NCBI RefSeq assembly: GCF_000633395.1
Contig: NZ_AYMU01000005.1
Coordinates: forward strand, 1 to 64,000
Direction of reading: 5' to 3'
Source: Pseudomonas sp. PH1b
GTDB taxonomy: Bacteria; Pseudomonadota; Gammaproteobacteria; Pseudomonadales; Pseudomonadaceae
DNA length: 64,000 bases
Shown piece by piece: positions 8,238 to 17,574 of the stretch; within the stretch, counting starts at the first letter, position 1, and every line of letters begins with the position of its first letter. A program made the position numbers and the translations under genes. The notes under the pieces are model-generated. The model made no database searches. It was not told the origin of the DNA and saw only the letters and a list, made by a program, of their open reading frames with translations.

Positions 8238-9542
8238 TCAGGGGCGGCCGGGGTGTTCCGGGTAGTACCGCAGGGCCAGGCCGCTGAGGAGGATGGCGCC
8301 ACACAGGTACCAGGCCGGCACCAGCGGGCTGCCGGTGAGGGCGATCAACCCGGTGACGATCAGCGGCGAGAAGCCGCCGAACAGGGTCACGCCGAAGCTG
8401 TAGATGATCGACAGCCCGGTCACGCGCTCGTCGCGGGCAAAGGCTTCCATCAACAGCGCCAGGCCGGCGCCACCGCTGATGGCCATCGGCAGGATCAGCA
8501 GCGCCACCGCCACCAGGCAGAGCAGCGTGCTGTGCTGGCCGAGCAGCATGAAGGCCGGGTAGGTGACGATGATCTGCACCCCGCACAGCCAGTACAGCAA
8601 GGGCTTGCGCCGTGGCATGCGGTCGGCGAAGCGCGAGGCGAAGGGCGGCACCACGGCCAGCAGGACGCAGGCGAAGGCCACCAGCGAAAAGGCGAAGCTG
8701 CTGCTGTAGTTCAAGGTCCGGGTGAGGTAGGTGGGCATGTAGAACACCACCATGTAGGAGCTGACCGTCGAGCTGGCCATGAGCAGGATGCCCAGCCCCA
8801 GGGTTCGGGCGTGGCGGCGCAACAGGTCGCGAAAGGGCGTCGGCCGGTCGGGGTTGTGGTGGGTTTCATCCAGGTGCTTGCGGATGTACCAGCCCACCGG
8901 GCCGATCAGCAGGCCGATGATGAAGGGCATGCGCCAACCCCAGCCGTGCAGGGCCTGTTCCGACAGCAGGCTGGTCAGCAGCAGTCCGGAGAGTGCACCG
9001 AGCAATGCTGCGGCGCCCTGGCTTGCGCCTTGCCAGCAGACCATGAAACAGCGGTTATCGGTACGTCCGGATTCCATGAGGAAGGCCGAGGCGGCACCGA
9101 CTTCACCGCCGGCAGAAAAACCCTGCAGCAGCCGGCCGAACACCAGCAGCAAGGTGGCGAAGAGGCCGATGCTGGAGTAGGTCGGGGTGAAGGCGATGAT
9201 CCCGGTGCCCAGGGTCATCAGGGCGATGGTCAGGGTCAGGGCCTGCTTGCGCCCGTAGCGATCCGCCACCCGGCCGATCACGATTGCCCCCAGGGGGCGC
9301 ACCAGAAAGCCCAGGGCGAAGGTCACCAGCGACATCATCAGCGAGGCCAGGGGGGAGTCGGCGGGGAAGAACAGCTGGCCGATGATCACTGCAAAAAAGC
9401 TGTAGACGGTGAAGTCGTACATCTCCAGGGCATTGCCCAGGGACGAGGCGACCACCACTCGGCGCATCTTGCTGCGGTCCGCCGAGGCGGTTTCGGCTGG
9501 CGTGTAGTCGAGCGCAAGCGAGGAAACGGGTGTGCTTTTCAT
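8238..9542 (-). CDS. MFS transporter, metabolite:proton symporter type
   Basis: This 434-residue inner-membrane protein has about 12 hydrophobic segments. It carries the MFS loop motif GRVADRYGRKQAL between helices 2 and 3, typical of the MHS (citrate / shikimate / proline-betaine) group. The start is taken at ATG 9542, where GGAA precedes at a good distance; the frame could extend to 9578 without a better site. It is followed on the same strand by the M20 hydrolase and amidase, so it is probably the uptake system for their amide substrate. Substrate assignment is inference. Confidence 0.9.
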   Translation of the reverse strand: MKSTPVSSLALDYTPAETASADRSKMRRVVVASSLGNALEMYDFTVYSFFAVIIGQLFFPADSPLASLMMSLVTFALGFLVRPLGAIVIGRVADRYGRKQALTLTIALMTLGTGIIAFTPTYSSIGLFATLLLVFGRLLQGFSAGGEVGAASAFLMESGRTDNRCFMVCWQGASQGAAALLGALSGLLLTSLLSEQALHGWGWRMPFIIGLLIGPVGWYIRKHLDETHHNPDRPTPFRDLLRRHARTLGLGILLMASSTVSSYMVVFYMPTYLTRTLNYSSSFAFSLVAFACVLLAVVPPFASRFADRMPRRKPLLYWLCGVQIIVTYPAFMLLGQHSTLLCLVAVALLILPMAISGGAGLALLMEAFARDERVTGLSIIYSFGVTLFGGFSPLIVTGLIALTGSPLVPAWYLCGAILLSGLALRYYPEHPGRP

Positions 9543-9682
9543 GGCATTTTCCAAAGAGTGGCAGGTGGTGCTTGGCATCGCTGATCAACCGTGCAGGGGC
9601 GTAGCCCGTACCCTGTTCAACGCTGCCGCGGGTTCCTGCTAGGTGTCAGCAGGAGCCCGCGCTGCGGGCGAATCCGGGGCGC

Positions 9683-11044
9683 TTAGCGCACCCCGCTCTG
9701 GCGCAGGGCGTTCGGCGTGAACTCGGCCTCCAGCGCCTTGACCCCAAACTGGTAGCTGCTCTTCTCTTCGTTTTTCAGCCCCAGCACCAGGTAACGGCCG
9801 CTGACCAGGTCATTCAGGGTCTCGGCGGTGTACCAGGGCACCTGGCTGTTGTAGTACGACAGCTGGTGGGCCTCGGCCAGGCGCCACAGGGTATTGCGCC
9901 CGTCGTAATGATCGATCACCGCGGCCTGCCAGGAGTCCTCGTCGATGTAGAAGTCGCGCTTGGCGTACACATGGCGCTGGCCGGGCTTCAGGGTCGCCAC
10001 CACATGCCAGACCCGATGCAGTTCATAGCGCGCCAGGTCCTGGTTGATGTGCCCGGCCTGGGTGATCTCGGCGTATTTGAGCTTGGGCGAATCGAGCAGG
10101 TAGCTGTTGTAGGGAATGAACAGCTCCTGCTTGCCCAGCAACTGCCAGTCGTAGCGATCTGGCGCGCCGTTGAACAGGTCGTAGTTGTCCACCACGCGCT
10201 GGCCGTCAGTGCTGGCGGCCGGGCCGTCATAGGCAACCTGCGGTGCGCGCCGCACCCGGCGCTGGCCGGCGTTGTAGATCCACGCCTGGCGCGGTTCCTT
10301 GACCTGGTCGAGGGTCTCGTGGACCAGCTCGACGTTGCCCGCCAGGCGGGCCGGCGCCACCACCGTCTGCTTGTTGTAGAACAGCACGTTGCTCGGTTTG
10401 GCCGGGTCGTAGTCAGCAAGGCTCTCACGCAGCACGTACTGGTGGGCATAGGTGACCGGCGTGGCGACCCCACGAACATCCGGCACGATCTGCACCATCA
10501 GCCGCTTGACGCTGTCACCACGGTAGCGAGTGATGTGGTTCCAGATCACCTCCAGGCCGTTGCTCGGAATCGGGAAGGGAAAGGCCTTGGTGAAGTTCTC
10601 CAGGCCGTTGCCGCCGGCGATCAATCGAGTGTTCACCGCGTTGCGCCGCGCCGCTTCAACAATGCTCGGCGGCACGCTGGCGCTGCGGTGCGTGGGGAAG
10701 ACGTTCATCTGGTAGTCGGGGTAGCGCTTGAACATCGCCACCTGGCCGGGGGACAGGCGATCCTGGTACTGCGCCAGGTTCTGCCCGGTGATGCTGAACA
10801 ACGGGCGCTCGCCGGCATAGGGATTGGCCAGAAACCCCGCGCTGTCGACCGCGCCGGCATCCTTCGCCAGGCCGCCGGTCCAGGCCGGGATGGTGCCCTG
10901 GGCATTGCCTGCGCGCTCGGCGCCGAGCGGGGTCAGGGTGGTTTCCAGTTGCTTGGCCGTATCGGGCGAGACCGCCGCCATGGCCGAAGTGCAGAGCAGC
11001 AGTGCCAACGCACCGCCGTGGATAAAGGCTGTCGAACCTGTCAT
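9683..11044 (-). CDS. DUF1329 family periplasmic/outer-membrane protein
   Basis: This 453-residue protein has a signal peptide (hydrophobic run ALALLLCTSAMA, cleavage likely after the AMA near residue 24). The body matches the DUF1329 type: early GAERAGNAQGTIPAWTGG, and later WHVVATLKPGQRHVYAKRDFY and YYDGRNTLWR-like segments. In pseudomonads DUF1329 genes are almost always beside DUF1302 genes, as here (33 bases downstream of it). Such pairs are linked to outer-membrane handling of hydrophobic compounds and lipids, with a LolA-like fold suggested. Role here: envelope transport, substrate unknown. Confidence 0.85.
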   Translation of the reverse strand: MTGSTAFIHGGALALLLCTSAMAAVSPDTAKQLETTLTPLGAERAGNAQGTIPAWTGGLAKDAGAVDSAGFLANPYAGERPLFSITGQNLAQYQDRLSPGQVAMFKRYPDYQMNVFPTHRSASVPPSIVEAARRNAVNTRLIAGGNGLENFTKAFPFPIPSNGLEVIWNHITRYRGDSVKRLMVQIVPDVRGVATPVTYAHQYVLRESLADYDPAKPSNVLFYNKQTVVAPARLAGNVELVHETLDQVKEPRQAWIYNAGQRRVRRAPQVAYDGPAASTDGQRVVDNYDLFNGAPDRYDWQLLGKQELFIPYNSYLLDSPKLKYAEITQAGHINQDLARYELHRVWHVVATLKPGQRHVYAKRDFYIDEDSWQAAVIDHYDGRNTLWRLAEAHQLSYYNSQVPWYTAETLNDLVSGRYLVLGLKNEEKSSYQFGVKALEAEFTPNALRQSGVR

Positions 11045-11076
11045 GTCACGCTTCCCGTTCAGTGGGCTGATTTGGC

Positions 11077-12828
11077 TTAAAAGCTCACGCCGACGCTGAG
11101 GGCGACAAAGTCGCGATCGGTCGAGGTGTTGTAGCGGCCACCGAAGAAGTCGGTGTAAGAGAGGCTGGCGGTGTAAGTGTTGCTGAGGTCCGCATCCAGG
11201 CCGAGGCTGATGGCCTTGCTGCCCTGGTTGAAGTTGGGCCCGTAGCCATGCACGTCATGGGACCAGGACAGGTTAGGCTTGAGGTTCACCCCGGCGATCA
11301 GGTTCTGGTAGTCGAGCAGGGCACGGGTTCGGTAGCCCCAGGAGTTGGCGGTGTAGAAACCCTGGTTGTTGCAGTTCTGCGGGTTGACCGGGTTGGCCAT
11401 GACCACACAGTTGCGGTTGTCCGGCAGTTCGCCGTTGCCGAAGAGGCTGTCGCGGCCGAAGCGCAGGGTGTTGCTGCCCAGGTCCCCCAGGTGGTTGTAG
11501 CCGACCTCGGCAATCAGGGTCAGGCGCTCGGCGGCCCAGATCTGATCGAGGAAGTGGGTGAAGGTCATCTGCGCCTGGCTCACCGGTTTGCGCACATAGC
11601 CGTGGAAGCTTTCGCCCGCCACGGGCCGGGCGTGGCCGCTGGTGAAGATCGGCGCGCCAAGGTCGGCGGCCATCGGTCCGGCAAGGGCGGCGATGGTCAC
11701 GTCGCTGCCATTGAGGGACAACGGCATGTTGGGTCGGTAACTGAGTTCACCGGACACCGCAGTGCTGCCCAGGGTGGTGGAGAAACTCAGGCCGTAGAGG
11801 CGGATGTCTTCCGGGTACTCGATGAAATATTCGGCGCTGGCCGCCCGGGTTCCCGGCTTGACCGCGAAAGGCGCGCTGCCCACCGTGCCGCCGACGAAGG
11901 GCGCGCGGCTGTGGTAGTTCATCCCGTACAGGCCGAACTCGGTGTTGTTCAGCGCCTCGACCTGCCAGCGCAGGGCCACGCCGAATTGCCCGCTGTCCCG
12001 GGCGTCGCGGTCGCCGCCACGGGTGAAGTGGTACTGGCCGTTGGGGTCCCAGGGCGGCGAGAAGCCCATGCGGGTGTTGCAGCCGTCGGCCATCACGTCG
12101 GAGCCGAAGAAGGTGCCGCAGTTGTCGAGCACCGTCTGGTCCCATTCCAGCTGGTAGAAGAACTCGGCGGAGAGGCTGGTGCTCAGCCCCTGAGACAGGA
12201 ACAGCATGTTCACCGGAATCAGCCCTTCCTTGACCTCGGCCCCGGGCCTGCGGAACGCCGCGACATCGCTCGGGTTGATCACGTTGATGCCGTTGCCGAT
12301 GAAGGTGCTCTCGCCCCAGCTGACCACCTGCTTGCCCAGGCGCGCATTGCCCGGTTGCTCGGCGATGAAATAGTTGTGGTAGACGAAGGCGTCCAGCAGT
12401 TGCGCGCCCGAGGACTTGGCGGCCTCCTTGCGCTGGCGGTCGCTGATGGGAAGGTAGCGCCGGCTTTCATCCTTGAGTTCGAAGTCGTACCAGTACTTGC
12501 CCCGCAGGAACAGGCCGCTGTCGCCGTAGCTCAGTTGCAGGTCGTGGATGCCCTTGAAGATCTTCGAGAAGGTCTCGCCGCGACGAAAGTTCAGGCGTCC
12601 ATCGTCGGCGCTCTGGCTGGATCCATGCCCACCGTTCCAGGTGCCGATGAAGCCCCGGTCCGGGTTGCGTAGTGCCCAGCTGCTGCCGATGGACAGCGTC
12701 GAATCGAACTGGCCCTGGACCTCGCCGATATCGAAGGCCGCGGCCTGGCCCTCGGTGCTGGCGGCCAGGGCGATGACGGCGCCGAGGGTCAGAGGACGCA
12801 AGCGATCAAGCTGGAATTGGTGTGCCAC
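11077..12828 (-). CDS. DUF1302 family outer-membrane protein
   Basis: The protein has 583 residues, with an N-terminal signal sequence (VIALAASTEGQAAA) and a body of alternating beta-strand character ending in ...VALSVGVSF. The C-terminal aromatic residue is typical of Gram-negative outer-membrane barrels. Family features include the N-terminal SIGSSWALRNPDR segment and GENTFIGN-like VSWGESTFIGNGIN. It is the first gene of a pair with the DUF1329 gene and is divergent from a LysR regulator across about 125 bases, so it may be controlled by it. Specific cargo cannot be read. Confidence 0.85.
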   Translation of the reverse strand: MAHQFQLDRLRPLTLGAVIALAASTEGQAAAFDIGEVQGQFDSTLSIGSSWALRNPDRGFIGTWNGGHGSSQSADDGRLNFRRGETFSKIFKGIHDLQLSYGDSGLFLRGKYWYDFELKDESRRYLPISDRQRKEAAKSSGAQLLDAFVYHNYFIAEQPGNARLGKQVVSWGESTFIGNGINVINPSDVAAFRRPGAEVKEGLIPVNMLFLSQGLSTSLSAEFFYQLEWDQTVLDNCGTFFGSDVMADGCNTRMGFSPPWDPNGQYHFTRGGDRDARDSGQFGVALRWQVEALNNTEFGLYGMNYHSRAPFVGGTVGSAPFAVKPGTRAASAEYFIEYPEDIRLYGLSFSTTLGSTAVSGELSYRPNMPLSLNGSDVTIAALAGPMAADLGAPIFTSGHARPVAGESFHGYVRKPVSQAQMTFTHFLDQIWAAERLTLIAEVGYNHLGDLGSNTLRFGRDSLFGNGELPDNRNCVVMANPVNPQNCNNQGFYTANSWGYRTRALLDYQNLIAGVNLKPNLSWSHDVHGYGPNFNQGSKAISLGLDADLSNTYTASLSYTDFFGGRYNTSTDRDFVALSVGVSF

Positions 12829-12954
12829 AGAACTTCCCCATCGTTATTTTTATTGGAGGCAGTACGCGGTGCCTGCCGGGCGATGCTGGTGCTGGAGAAT
12901 CTTCTGGGAGCGTGTTAAGAGTGTCCAATGCAAAGGTTGGGAAGGATTGATGCA

Positions 12955-13899
12955 GTGAGCGACTTAATCGACTTGAAGCGTGTGCGTCACCTGGTGTACC
13001 TGAGCGAGGAGTTGCACTTCTCCCGTGCGGCGGCCCGGGCCAACCTGTCGCAGACGGCCTTCAGCCGCAGCATCCAGTCCCTGGAGGCCGACCTTGGGGT
13101 GCGCCTGTTCGATCGGGATACGCGCACGGTGATCCTCACGGCCGCCGGCCAGCAGTTGATTGGCCGTGCCCATGAGCTGCTCGGGTGCGCGCGGAAGCTG
13201 GTGGCCCAGGCCAGCGATATCGCCGGGGCCGAGGGCGGTGAGCTGAGCTTTGGCATCAGCCCGATGGCCTCGACCCTCAACACCGTCGAGATGCTCATCG
13301 GGTTGCGCAAGAAAATTCCCCGGCTGGTGCTCAATGTCCAGGTTGGCTATTGGGACCAGCTGTGCCACCTGCTGGAAACCGAACAGCTGGATTTCGTCGT
13401 GGCCAGCATCAAGGCCGGCCAGGAGTTCGACCCGCGGTTCTCGATCATCCACCTGCCGTCCCAGCCAGCGTCGGTGTTCTGCCGCTGCGACCATCCCCTG
13501 GCCCGGCAGGACGGCCCGATCCAGCGCGCGCAGATCCTCGACTATCAGTGGAGCGGGGTGGTGCCCTCCAACGAGGCGTCGGTGTACGCCTTGTTCGATT
13601 TGCCCCCCGGGACCCTGCTGCCCTGGAGCCTGAGCTCCAACGACCTGAACCTGCTGCGCGAAACCACCCTGAGCAGCGATTCGTTGCTGCTGACCTGGCG
13701 CTCCTGGCTCGACCGGGACCTGCGCGAGGGCCTACTGGTGGACCTGATGCCGCGCATCCAGCCGCCCTGGCCGGCGGAACTGCTGACCATCAACAATGCG
13801 CTGATGGCCCATGCCGGGCGCACCCTGTCGCCGATTGCCCAGCAGGCGGTGGACATGATCGTCGCCGGGGTTGCGCCTCCGGCGAGTGCCTCGGGCTAG
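12955..13899 (+). CDS. LysR family transcriptional regulator
   Basis: This 314-residue regulator has an N-terminal winged helix-turn-helix (LHFSRAAARANLSQTAFSRSIQSLE) and a C-terminal periplasmic-binding-like effector domain. The start is set at GTG 12955, which has GGAAGG nine bases upstream; ATG 12928 in frame would add nine residues but lacks a comparable site. It is divergent from the DUF1302/DUF1329 pair, the usual arrangement for a LysR regulator and its target. The effector is unknown, possibly the substrate of the adjacent hydrolase/uptake genes. Confidence 0.9.
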   Translation: MSDLIDLKRVRHLVYLSEELHFSRAAARANLSQTAFSRSIQSLEADLGVRLFDRDTRTVILTAAGQQLIGRAHELLGCARKLVAQASDIAGAEGGELSFGISPMASTLNTVEMLIGLRKKIPRLVLNVQVGYWDQLCHLLETEQLDFVVASIKAGQEFDPRFSIIHLPSQPASVFCRCDHPLARQDGPIQRAQILDYQWSGVVPSNEASVYALFDLPPGTLLPWSLSSNDLNLLRETTLSSDSLLLTWRSWLDRDLREGLLVDLMPRIQPPWPAELLTINNALMAHAGRTLSPIAQQAVDMIVAGVAPPASASG

Positions 13900-13945
13900 C
13901 CGGGAGGCAGGTCGAAGCGGCCTTGCCAGCAACGTGACACAAGGG

Positions 13946-13970
13946 CAGCTGCCACAGGCCTCGGCAGCTG
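13946..13970. terminator. Inverted repeat between converging genes
   Basis: CAGCTGCC and GGCAGCTG form a perfect 8-bp stem with a 9-base loop in the short gap between the ends of the LysR and AraC genes. There is no T-run, so termination is only suggested by position. Confidence 0.35.
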
Positions 13971-14007
13971 GGGCCCGCCCCGAGGCGAAAGCCCCAGGGC
14001 GCGGTTC

Positions 14008-15027
14008 TCAGGGTTGCAACAGCAGCTGTTGCCGGCGGGCGCTGGGGCTCTGGTCGAACCAGCGATAGCAGGCCCGGGTCAGGGAACTGGGGTCGCCGTA
14101 GCCCAGCAGGAACGCCACTTCGGTCAGGGGAATCTGCGGGTGCGGCAGCAGTGCATCGAGCCGTTTGCGGCGCAGGTCATCGATGATCTGCTCCACCCGC
14201 AGTCCTTGTAGCAGCAGGCGCCGCTGGAGCATGTGCCGGGGCATGCCCAGTTGCCTGGCCAAGGTCGGCAGGTTGCAGGTGCCTGTCATCAGCAGGCGTT
14301 CTGCCAGGGTCTCCACCTGGCGTCCCAGGTCCAGCGGGTGGCGCTGGATCAGTTGGCGCACCAGGCGTTCGCTGGCCTCGAGTATTGCCTGGCTGGGGGC
14401 CGCCAGCGAGGTGTCGAGCAGGGCCGCGGGAAACACCAGGGCGCTGTCGGCCTGGGCGACCTCGACCTGACAGCCGTACCGTGCGCGATAGGCCTCGGCA
14501 CTGAGGCCGCCCTCATGCTGCAAGCGCAGGCGCCAGTCCGCGCCGGCACTGCCGGTCACCTGCCGCAGGAAGGCGATGGCAATGCCGTAGACCAGCTCGG
14601 TCAGTTGCCGGTCGCCCGAGCGGCTGACGCTGGGGTCATGCTGCAGGCGCCAGACCGCCTGCCCGCTCTCGACGGCCAGGCTCACCTGCAGCCCGGGGGA
14701 ATGGTAGGGCATGTAGCGCGCCACCTGCTGCAAGGCATCGGCGAGATGGCTGGCGTGCTGCACGATCAAGGCCACCGGGCCAAGGATCGAAATGTCCTGC
14801 AGGCTCGCCAGGCGTGCGCCGAAGTCGGGCAGGGCCAGGCGCTGGGCAGCCAGCTCCAGCAACCGCGCGACCTGCTCTAGGGGCAGGCAGAAGTGGCTGT
14901 CTTGGAGTTGGGCCGAGGTCAGGCCGAGCGCGGCCAAAAGGCTTTGCGGGCTCCCGCCATGCTGCTCCACCAACCGCGTGAAACCGGTCAGGGCAGAGGC
15001 CCTGACCAGGAATGAAGTACGGGTCAT
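14008..15027 (-). CDS. AraC family transcriptional regulator (OruR/ArgR-like type with N-terminal Arabinose_bd domain)
   Basis: This 339-residue protein starts at ATG 15027 (GGGAAC upstream); an in-frame extension to 15126 would overlap the divergent gene. The N-terminal ~190 residues match the ligand-binding half seen in OruR/MmsR-type regulators (SPQSLLAALGLTSAQL, YMPYHSPGLQVSLAVE). The C-terminal ~100 residues carry two helix-turn-helix motifs (LARQLGMPRHMLQRRLLLQG and PLTEVAFLLGYGDPSSLTRA). It is divergent from the acyl-CoA synthetase with about 100 bases between, so that gene is the likely target. No direct link to the biosynthetic cluster is visible. Confidence 0.88.
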   Translation of the reverse strand: MTRTSFLVRASALTGFTRLVEQHGGSPQSLLAALGLTSAQLQDSHFCLPLEQVARLLELAAQRLALPDFGARLASLQDISILGPVALIVQHASHLADALQQVARYMPYHSPGLQVSLAVESGQAVWRLQHDPSVSRSGDRQLTELVYGIAIAFLRQVTGSAGADWRLRLQHEGGLSAEAYRARYGCQVEVAQADSALVFPAALLDTSLAAPSQAILEASERLVRQLIQRHPLDLGRQVETLAERLLMTGTCNLPTLARQLGMPRHMLQRRLLLQGLRVEQIIDDLRRKRLDALLPHPQIPLTEVAFLLGYGDPSSLTRACYRWFDQSPSARRQQLLLQP

Positions 15028-15129
15028 TTTGTTCCCGGATGCCAAGTGGTCGTTACCAGATGCCAAGTAATGTAGTGCGCCCCGTGCCAGCATCTCAAGA
15101 CAAGAACAACCATGAGTCGAGGTCACGCC

Positions 15130-17025
15130 ATGCTACGCAACTATCAGGACATCCTGGACATCGAGGCCGGCCCCCAGCCTTTTGCCGAGATCGGCAGCAC
15201 CTACGGGCTGCTCGAGCGCAGTGCACGCCAGTGGCCCGAGGCCCCGGCCCTGAGTTTCTTTCTGCGGGTCGAGGATCAGGCTTCACCCGTGCGCTGGAGC
15301 TATGCCCGGCTGTTCGCCGACATCACCCGCGCGGCCAACCTGCTGCGCCGCCTGGGCGTGCAGCGCAACGATGTGGTGGCTCTGATCCTGCCGAACCTGC
15401 CGCAAGCCCATATCGCGATGTGGGGCGCCCAGACCGCGGGCATCGCCTTCGCGGTCAACTCGCTGCTCGATGGCCCGCAGATCGCCGAATTGCTGCGAGT
15501 GGCCAAGGCCCGTTGGGTGATCACCGTCTGCCCGGGGCCGGATCAGGAGATCGGCCTGCGGGTCGAGCGGGCCATTCGCGACGTGCAGGGCCTGCAGGGC
15601 GTGCTGGCCATCGACCCGCTGCAGCACCTGCCCGGCGGCGGGCCGGAACAGGAGCTGCCGACGGCACTGGCGGGGGTACCGCTGCTGGATTTTGACGCCG
15701 AGCTCGCTCGGGAGCCGCAGCAGTGCCTGCAGTTCGCGCCACCGAGCCAGGACGATGTGGCGGCCTACTACTGCACCGGCGGCACCACCGGCCTGCCGAA
15801 GATCGCCTGCCACAGCCAGCGCAACGAGGTGCTGTTCTGCGGGCAACTGGATGCGGTGATCGGCGAGCCGATCCTGCGCCAGGGGCACACGGTACTCACC
15901 GCGTTGCCGCTGTTCCACATCAATGCGCTGGTGGGCACGGGCCTTGCGGTGTTTGCCCAGGGCGGGCATGTGCTGCTGGCGCCACCGATGGGGTTTCGCA
16001 CCCCGGGGCTGATTCCGCGGTTCTGGGAGATCGTCGAGACCCACCGGGTCAGCAGCTATTCGGCGGTGCCGACGGTCTATGCCGGCCTGCTGCAGGTGCC
16101 CAGCGGCGCTCATGACCTGAGTTCGCTGACGGCAGCGGTCTGCGGCGCGGCACCGATGCCCCGGGAGCTGTTGCGCAAGTTCGAACAGCAGAGCGGCCAG
16201 CGGGTGCTCGAAGGCTATGGCCTGACCGAGGGCACCTGTGCCTCGTCGATCAACCCCGCGGACGGCGAGTCGCGCATCGGTTCCATCGGCCTGCGCCTGC
16301 CGTGGCAGGACATGCGGGTAATGATCCTCGATGAACAGGGCGCCTGGCGGCGCGAGGCCGGGGTGGATGAAGAGGGCGTGATCTGCATCAGCGGCCCCAA
16401 TGTCTTCATCGGTTACCTGGAGCCCGAGCACAATGAGTCGGTCTGGTTCACCACCGATAGTGGTGCCGCGGGCGCCGGGCAGCGCTGGTTCAACACCGGC
16501 GACCTGGGCCGCTGCGACGCCGATGGCTACTTCTGGCTCACCGGCCGCAAGAAGGAGCTGATCATCCGTGGTGGTCACAACATTGATCCGAAAAGCATCG
16601 AAGAGGTCATGGTCGGCCACCCGCAAGTCGCTCTTTGCGCCGCCGTCGGCCGGCCCGATGCCCATGCCGGGGAAGTGCCGGTGGCCTATGTCCAGGTGCG
16701 TGCCGGGAGCACGGTCGGCAGCGCCGAACTGCTGGACTACGCCAGCCGCCATATCACCGAGCGTGCCGCGTTGCCCAAGGCCGTGGTGCTGATGGAGGCC
16801 CTGCCGTTGACGGGAGTAGGCAAGATCTTCAAACCGGCGCTGGTCATGGCCGAGGTCGAGGCCGTGGTGCGCCAGGAAGCGGCCTTGCTGGACATCCAGC
16901 TGGAGGAACTGAAGGTCGAGCAGGTGGCCAACCAGGGCCTGCTGGCAAGTTACCGCTGCGCTGCAGGCGCCGAGCAGTTGGCGCAGGTGCTGGGGCGTTA
17001 TACCTTCGCCAGCCGGGCGCTATAG
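15130..17025 (+). CDS. Acyl-CoA synthetase (AMP-binding, ANL superfamily)
   Basis: This ~631-residue cytoplasmic enzyme adenylates a carboxylic acid and transfers it to CoA. Visible motifs are the P-loop YYCTGGTTGLPK, the A5-type EGYGLTEGTCASS, NTGDLGRCDADGYFWLTGRKKELIIRGG, and the C-terminal catalytic lysine in LTGVGKIFKP. The start is set at ATG 15130 with GAGG eight bases upstream; ATG 15112 is an alternative adding six residues. It is divergent from the AraC regulator. It lies just left of the biosynthetic cluster, pointing toward the reverse-strand speD. It may belong to fatty/aromatic acid metabolism rather than the cluster. Confidence 0.88.
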   Translation: MLRNYQDILDIEAGPQPFAEIGSTYGLLERSARQWPEAPALSFFLRVEDQASPVRWSYARLFADITRAANLLRRLGVQRNDVVALILPNLPQAHIAMWGAQTAGIAFAVNSLLDGPQIAELLRVAKARWVITVCPGPDQEIGLRVERAIRDVQGLQGVLAIDPLQHLPGGGPEQELPTALAGVPLLDFDAELAREPQQCLQFAPPSQDDVAAYYCTGGTTGLPKIACHSQRNEVLFCGQLDAVIGEPILRQGHTVLTALPLFHINALVGTGLAVFAQGGHVLLAPPMGFRTPGLIPRFWEIVETHRVSSYSAVPTVYAGLLQVPSGAHDLSSLTAAVCGAAPMPRELLRKFEQQSGQRVLEGYGLTEGTCASSINPADGESRIGSIGLRLPWQDMRVMILDEQGAWRREAGVDEEGVICISGPNVFIGYLEPEHNESVWFTTDSGAAGAGQRWFNTGDLGRCDADGYFWLTGRKKELIIRGGHNIDPKSIEEVMVGHPQVALCAAVGRPDAHAGEVPVAYVQVRAGSTVGSAELLDYASRHITERAALPKAVVLMEALPLTGVGKIFKPALVMAEVEAVVRQEAALLDIQLEELKVEQVANQGLLASYRCAAGAEQLAQVLGRYTFASRAL

Positions 17026-17145
17026 CAACGCTGCCGGAAAACGGCGACTCGCCGCGGGCTTGGCCGACGAGGGCGCTCTGCCAGAGCGTCCTGGTCGATG
17101 CTCGAGGCTCCGCAGGCCGTGCAGTTCCCGCTGCACCGGCGGCCC

Positions 17146-17574
17146 CTAAGGATCGACCGAGGCGGTCTGGTGCCGTATGGCAGGCGGTGCAAGGCTGGCT
17201 GGCAGGCAGGTTTGCGCTTCGCCCCGTTCGACGATCTTCATCGCCCGTACGTTGCAGCCCAGGCTCGAGCAGATGTAGTCGAACGCCTTGACCGGGTCGC
17301 AGGTCGTGCCGCAGGTAAAGATATCGAGAAACAGGGCTCCGTGCTCGGGGTAGGTATGGAAGGAGGCGTGTGACTCTTCGAGCATCACCAGAACTGTCGC
17401 ACCTTGTGGTTCGAAGCGTTTGGTCAGCGTGCCGCAGACCGTCGCGCCGGCTTCGGCGGAGGCTGCACACAGCAGCCGGGTCAAGGCATCCAGGTCATTG
17501 AGCTTTTCCGGGGCGATCTGATATAGCTCGCCCAGCGTGTGCCTTCCAAAAAAAGCATTGGCGTTCGGGTTCAT
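17146..17574 (-). CDS. speD: S-adenosylmethionine decarboxylase proenzyme (prokaryotic class 1B, SpeH/SpeD type)
   Basis: The protein has 142 residues from ATG 17574 (GGGAAG upstream). It converts SAM to decarboxylated SAM, the aminopropyl donor. The self-cleavage site is visible: E67-S68 in LEESHASFHTYPE, where Ser68 would become the pyruvoyl group. H73 and C88 (DIFTCGT) fall at the expected catalytic positions of the B. subtilis / T. maritima type. The protein is slightly longer than usual at the C-terminus (ending ...RHQTASVDP). It is divergent from the cluster's first gene. The cluster also encodes a BpsA-like aminopropyltransferase homologue (42852-44006), so dcSAM may feed a natural product here rather than spermidine. 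That link is inference. Confidence 0.88.
   Translation of the reverse strand: MNPNANAFFGRHTLGELYQIAPEKLNDLDALTRLLCAASAEAGATVCGTLTKRFEPQGATVLVMLEESHASFHTYPEHGALFLDIFTCGTTCDPVKAFDYICSSLGCNVRAMKIVERGEAQTCLPASLAPPAIRHQTASVDP

Noticed and set aside
7245..9584. Long open frame (about 780 codons) on the forward strand opposite the M20 and MFS genes
   Set aside because: It is antisense to two well-supported genes, its composition is Gln/His/Gly-rich as expected from the reverse of high-G+C codons, and it has no motif or ribosome-binding site. Similar long antisense frames at 29336-31849, 37109-39616 and 55826-57964 are rejected for the same reason.
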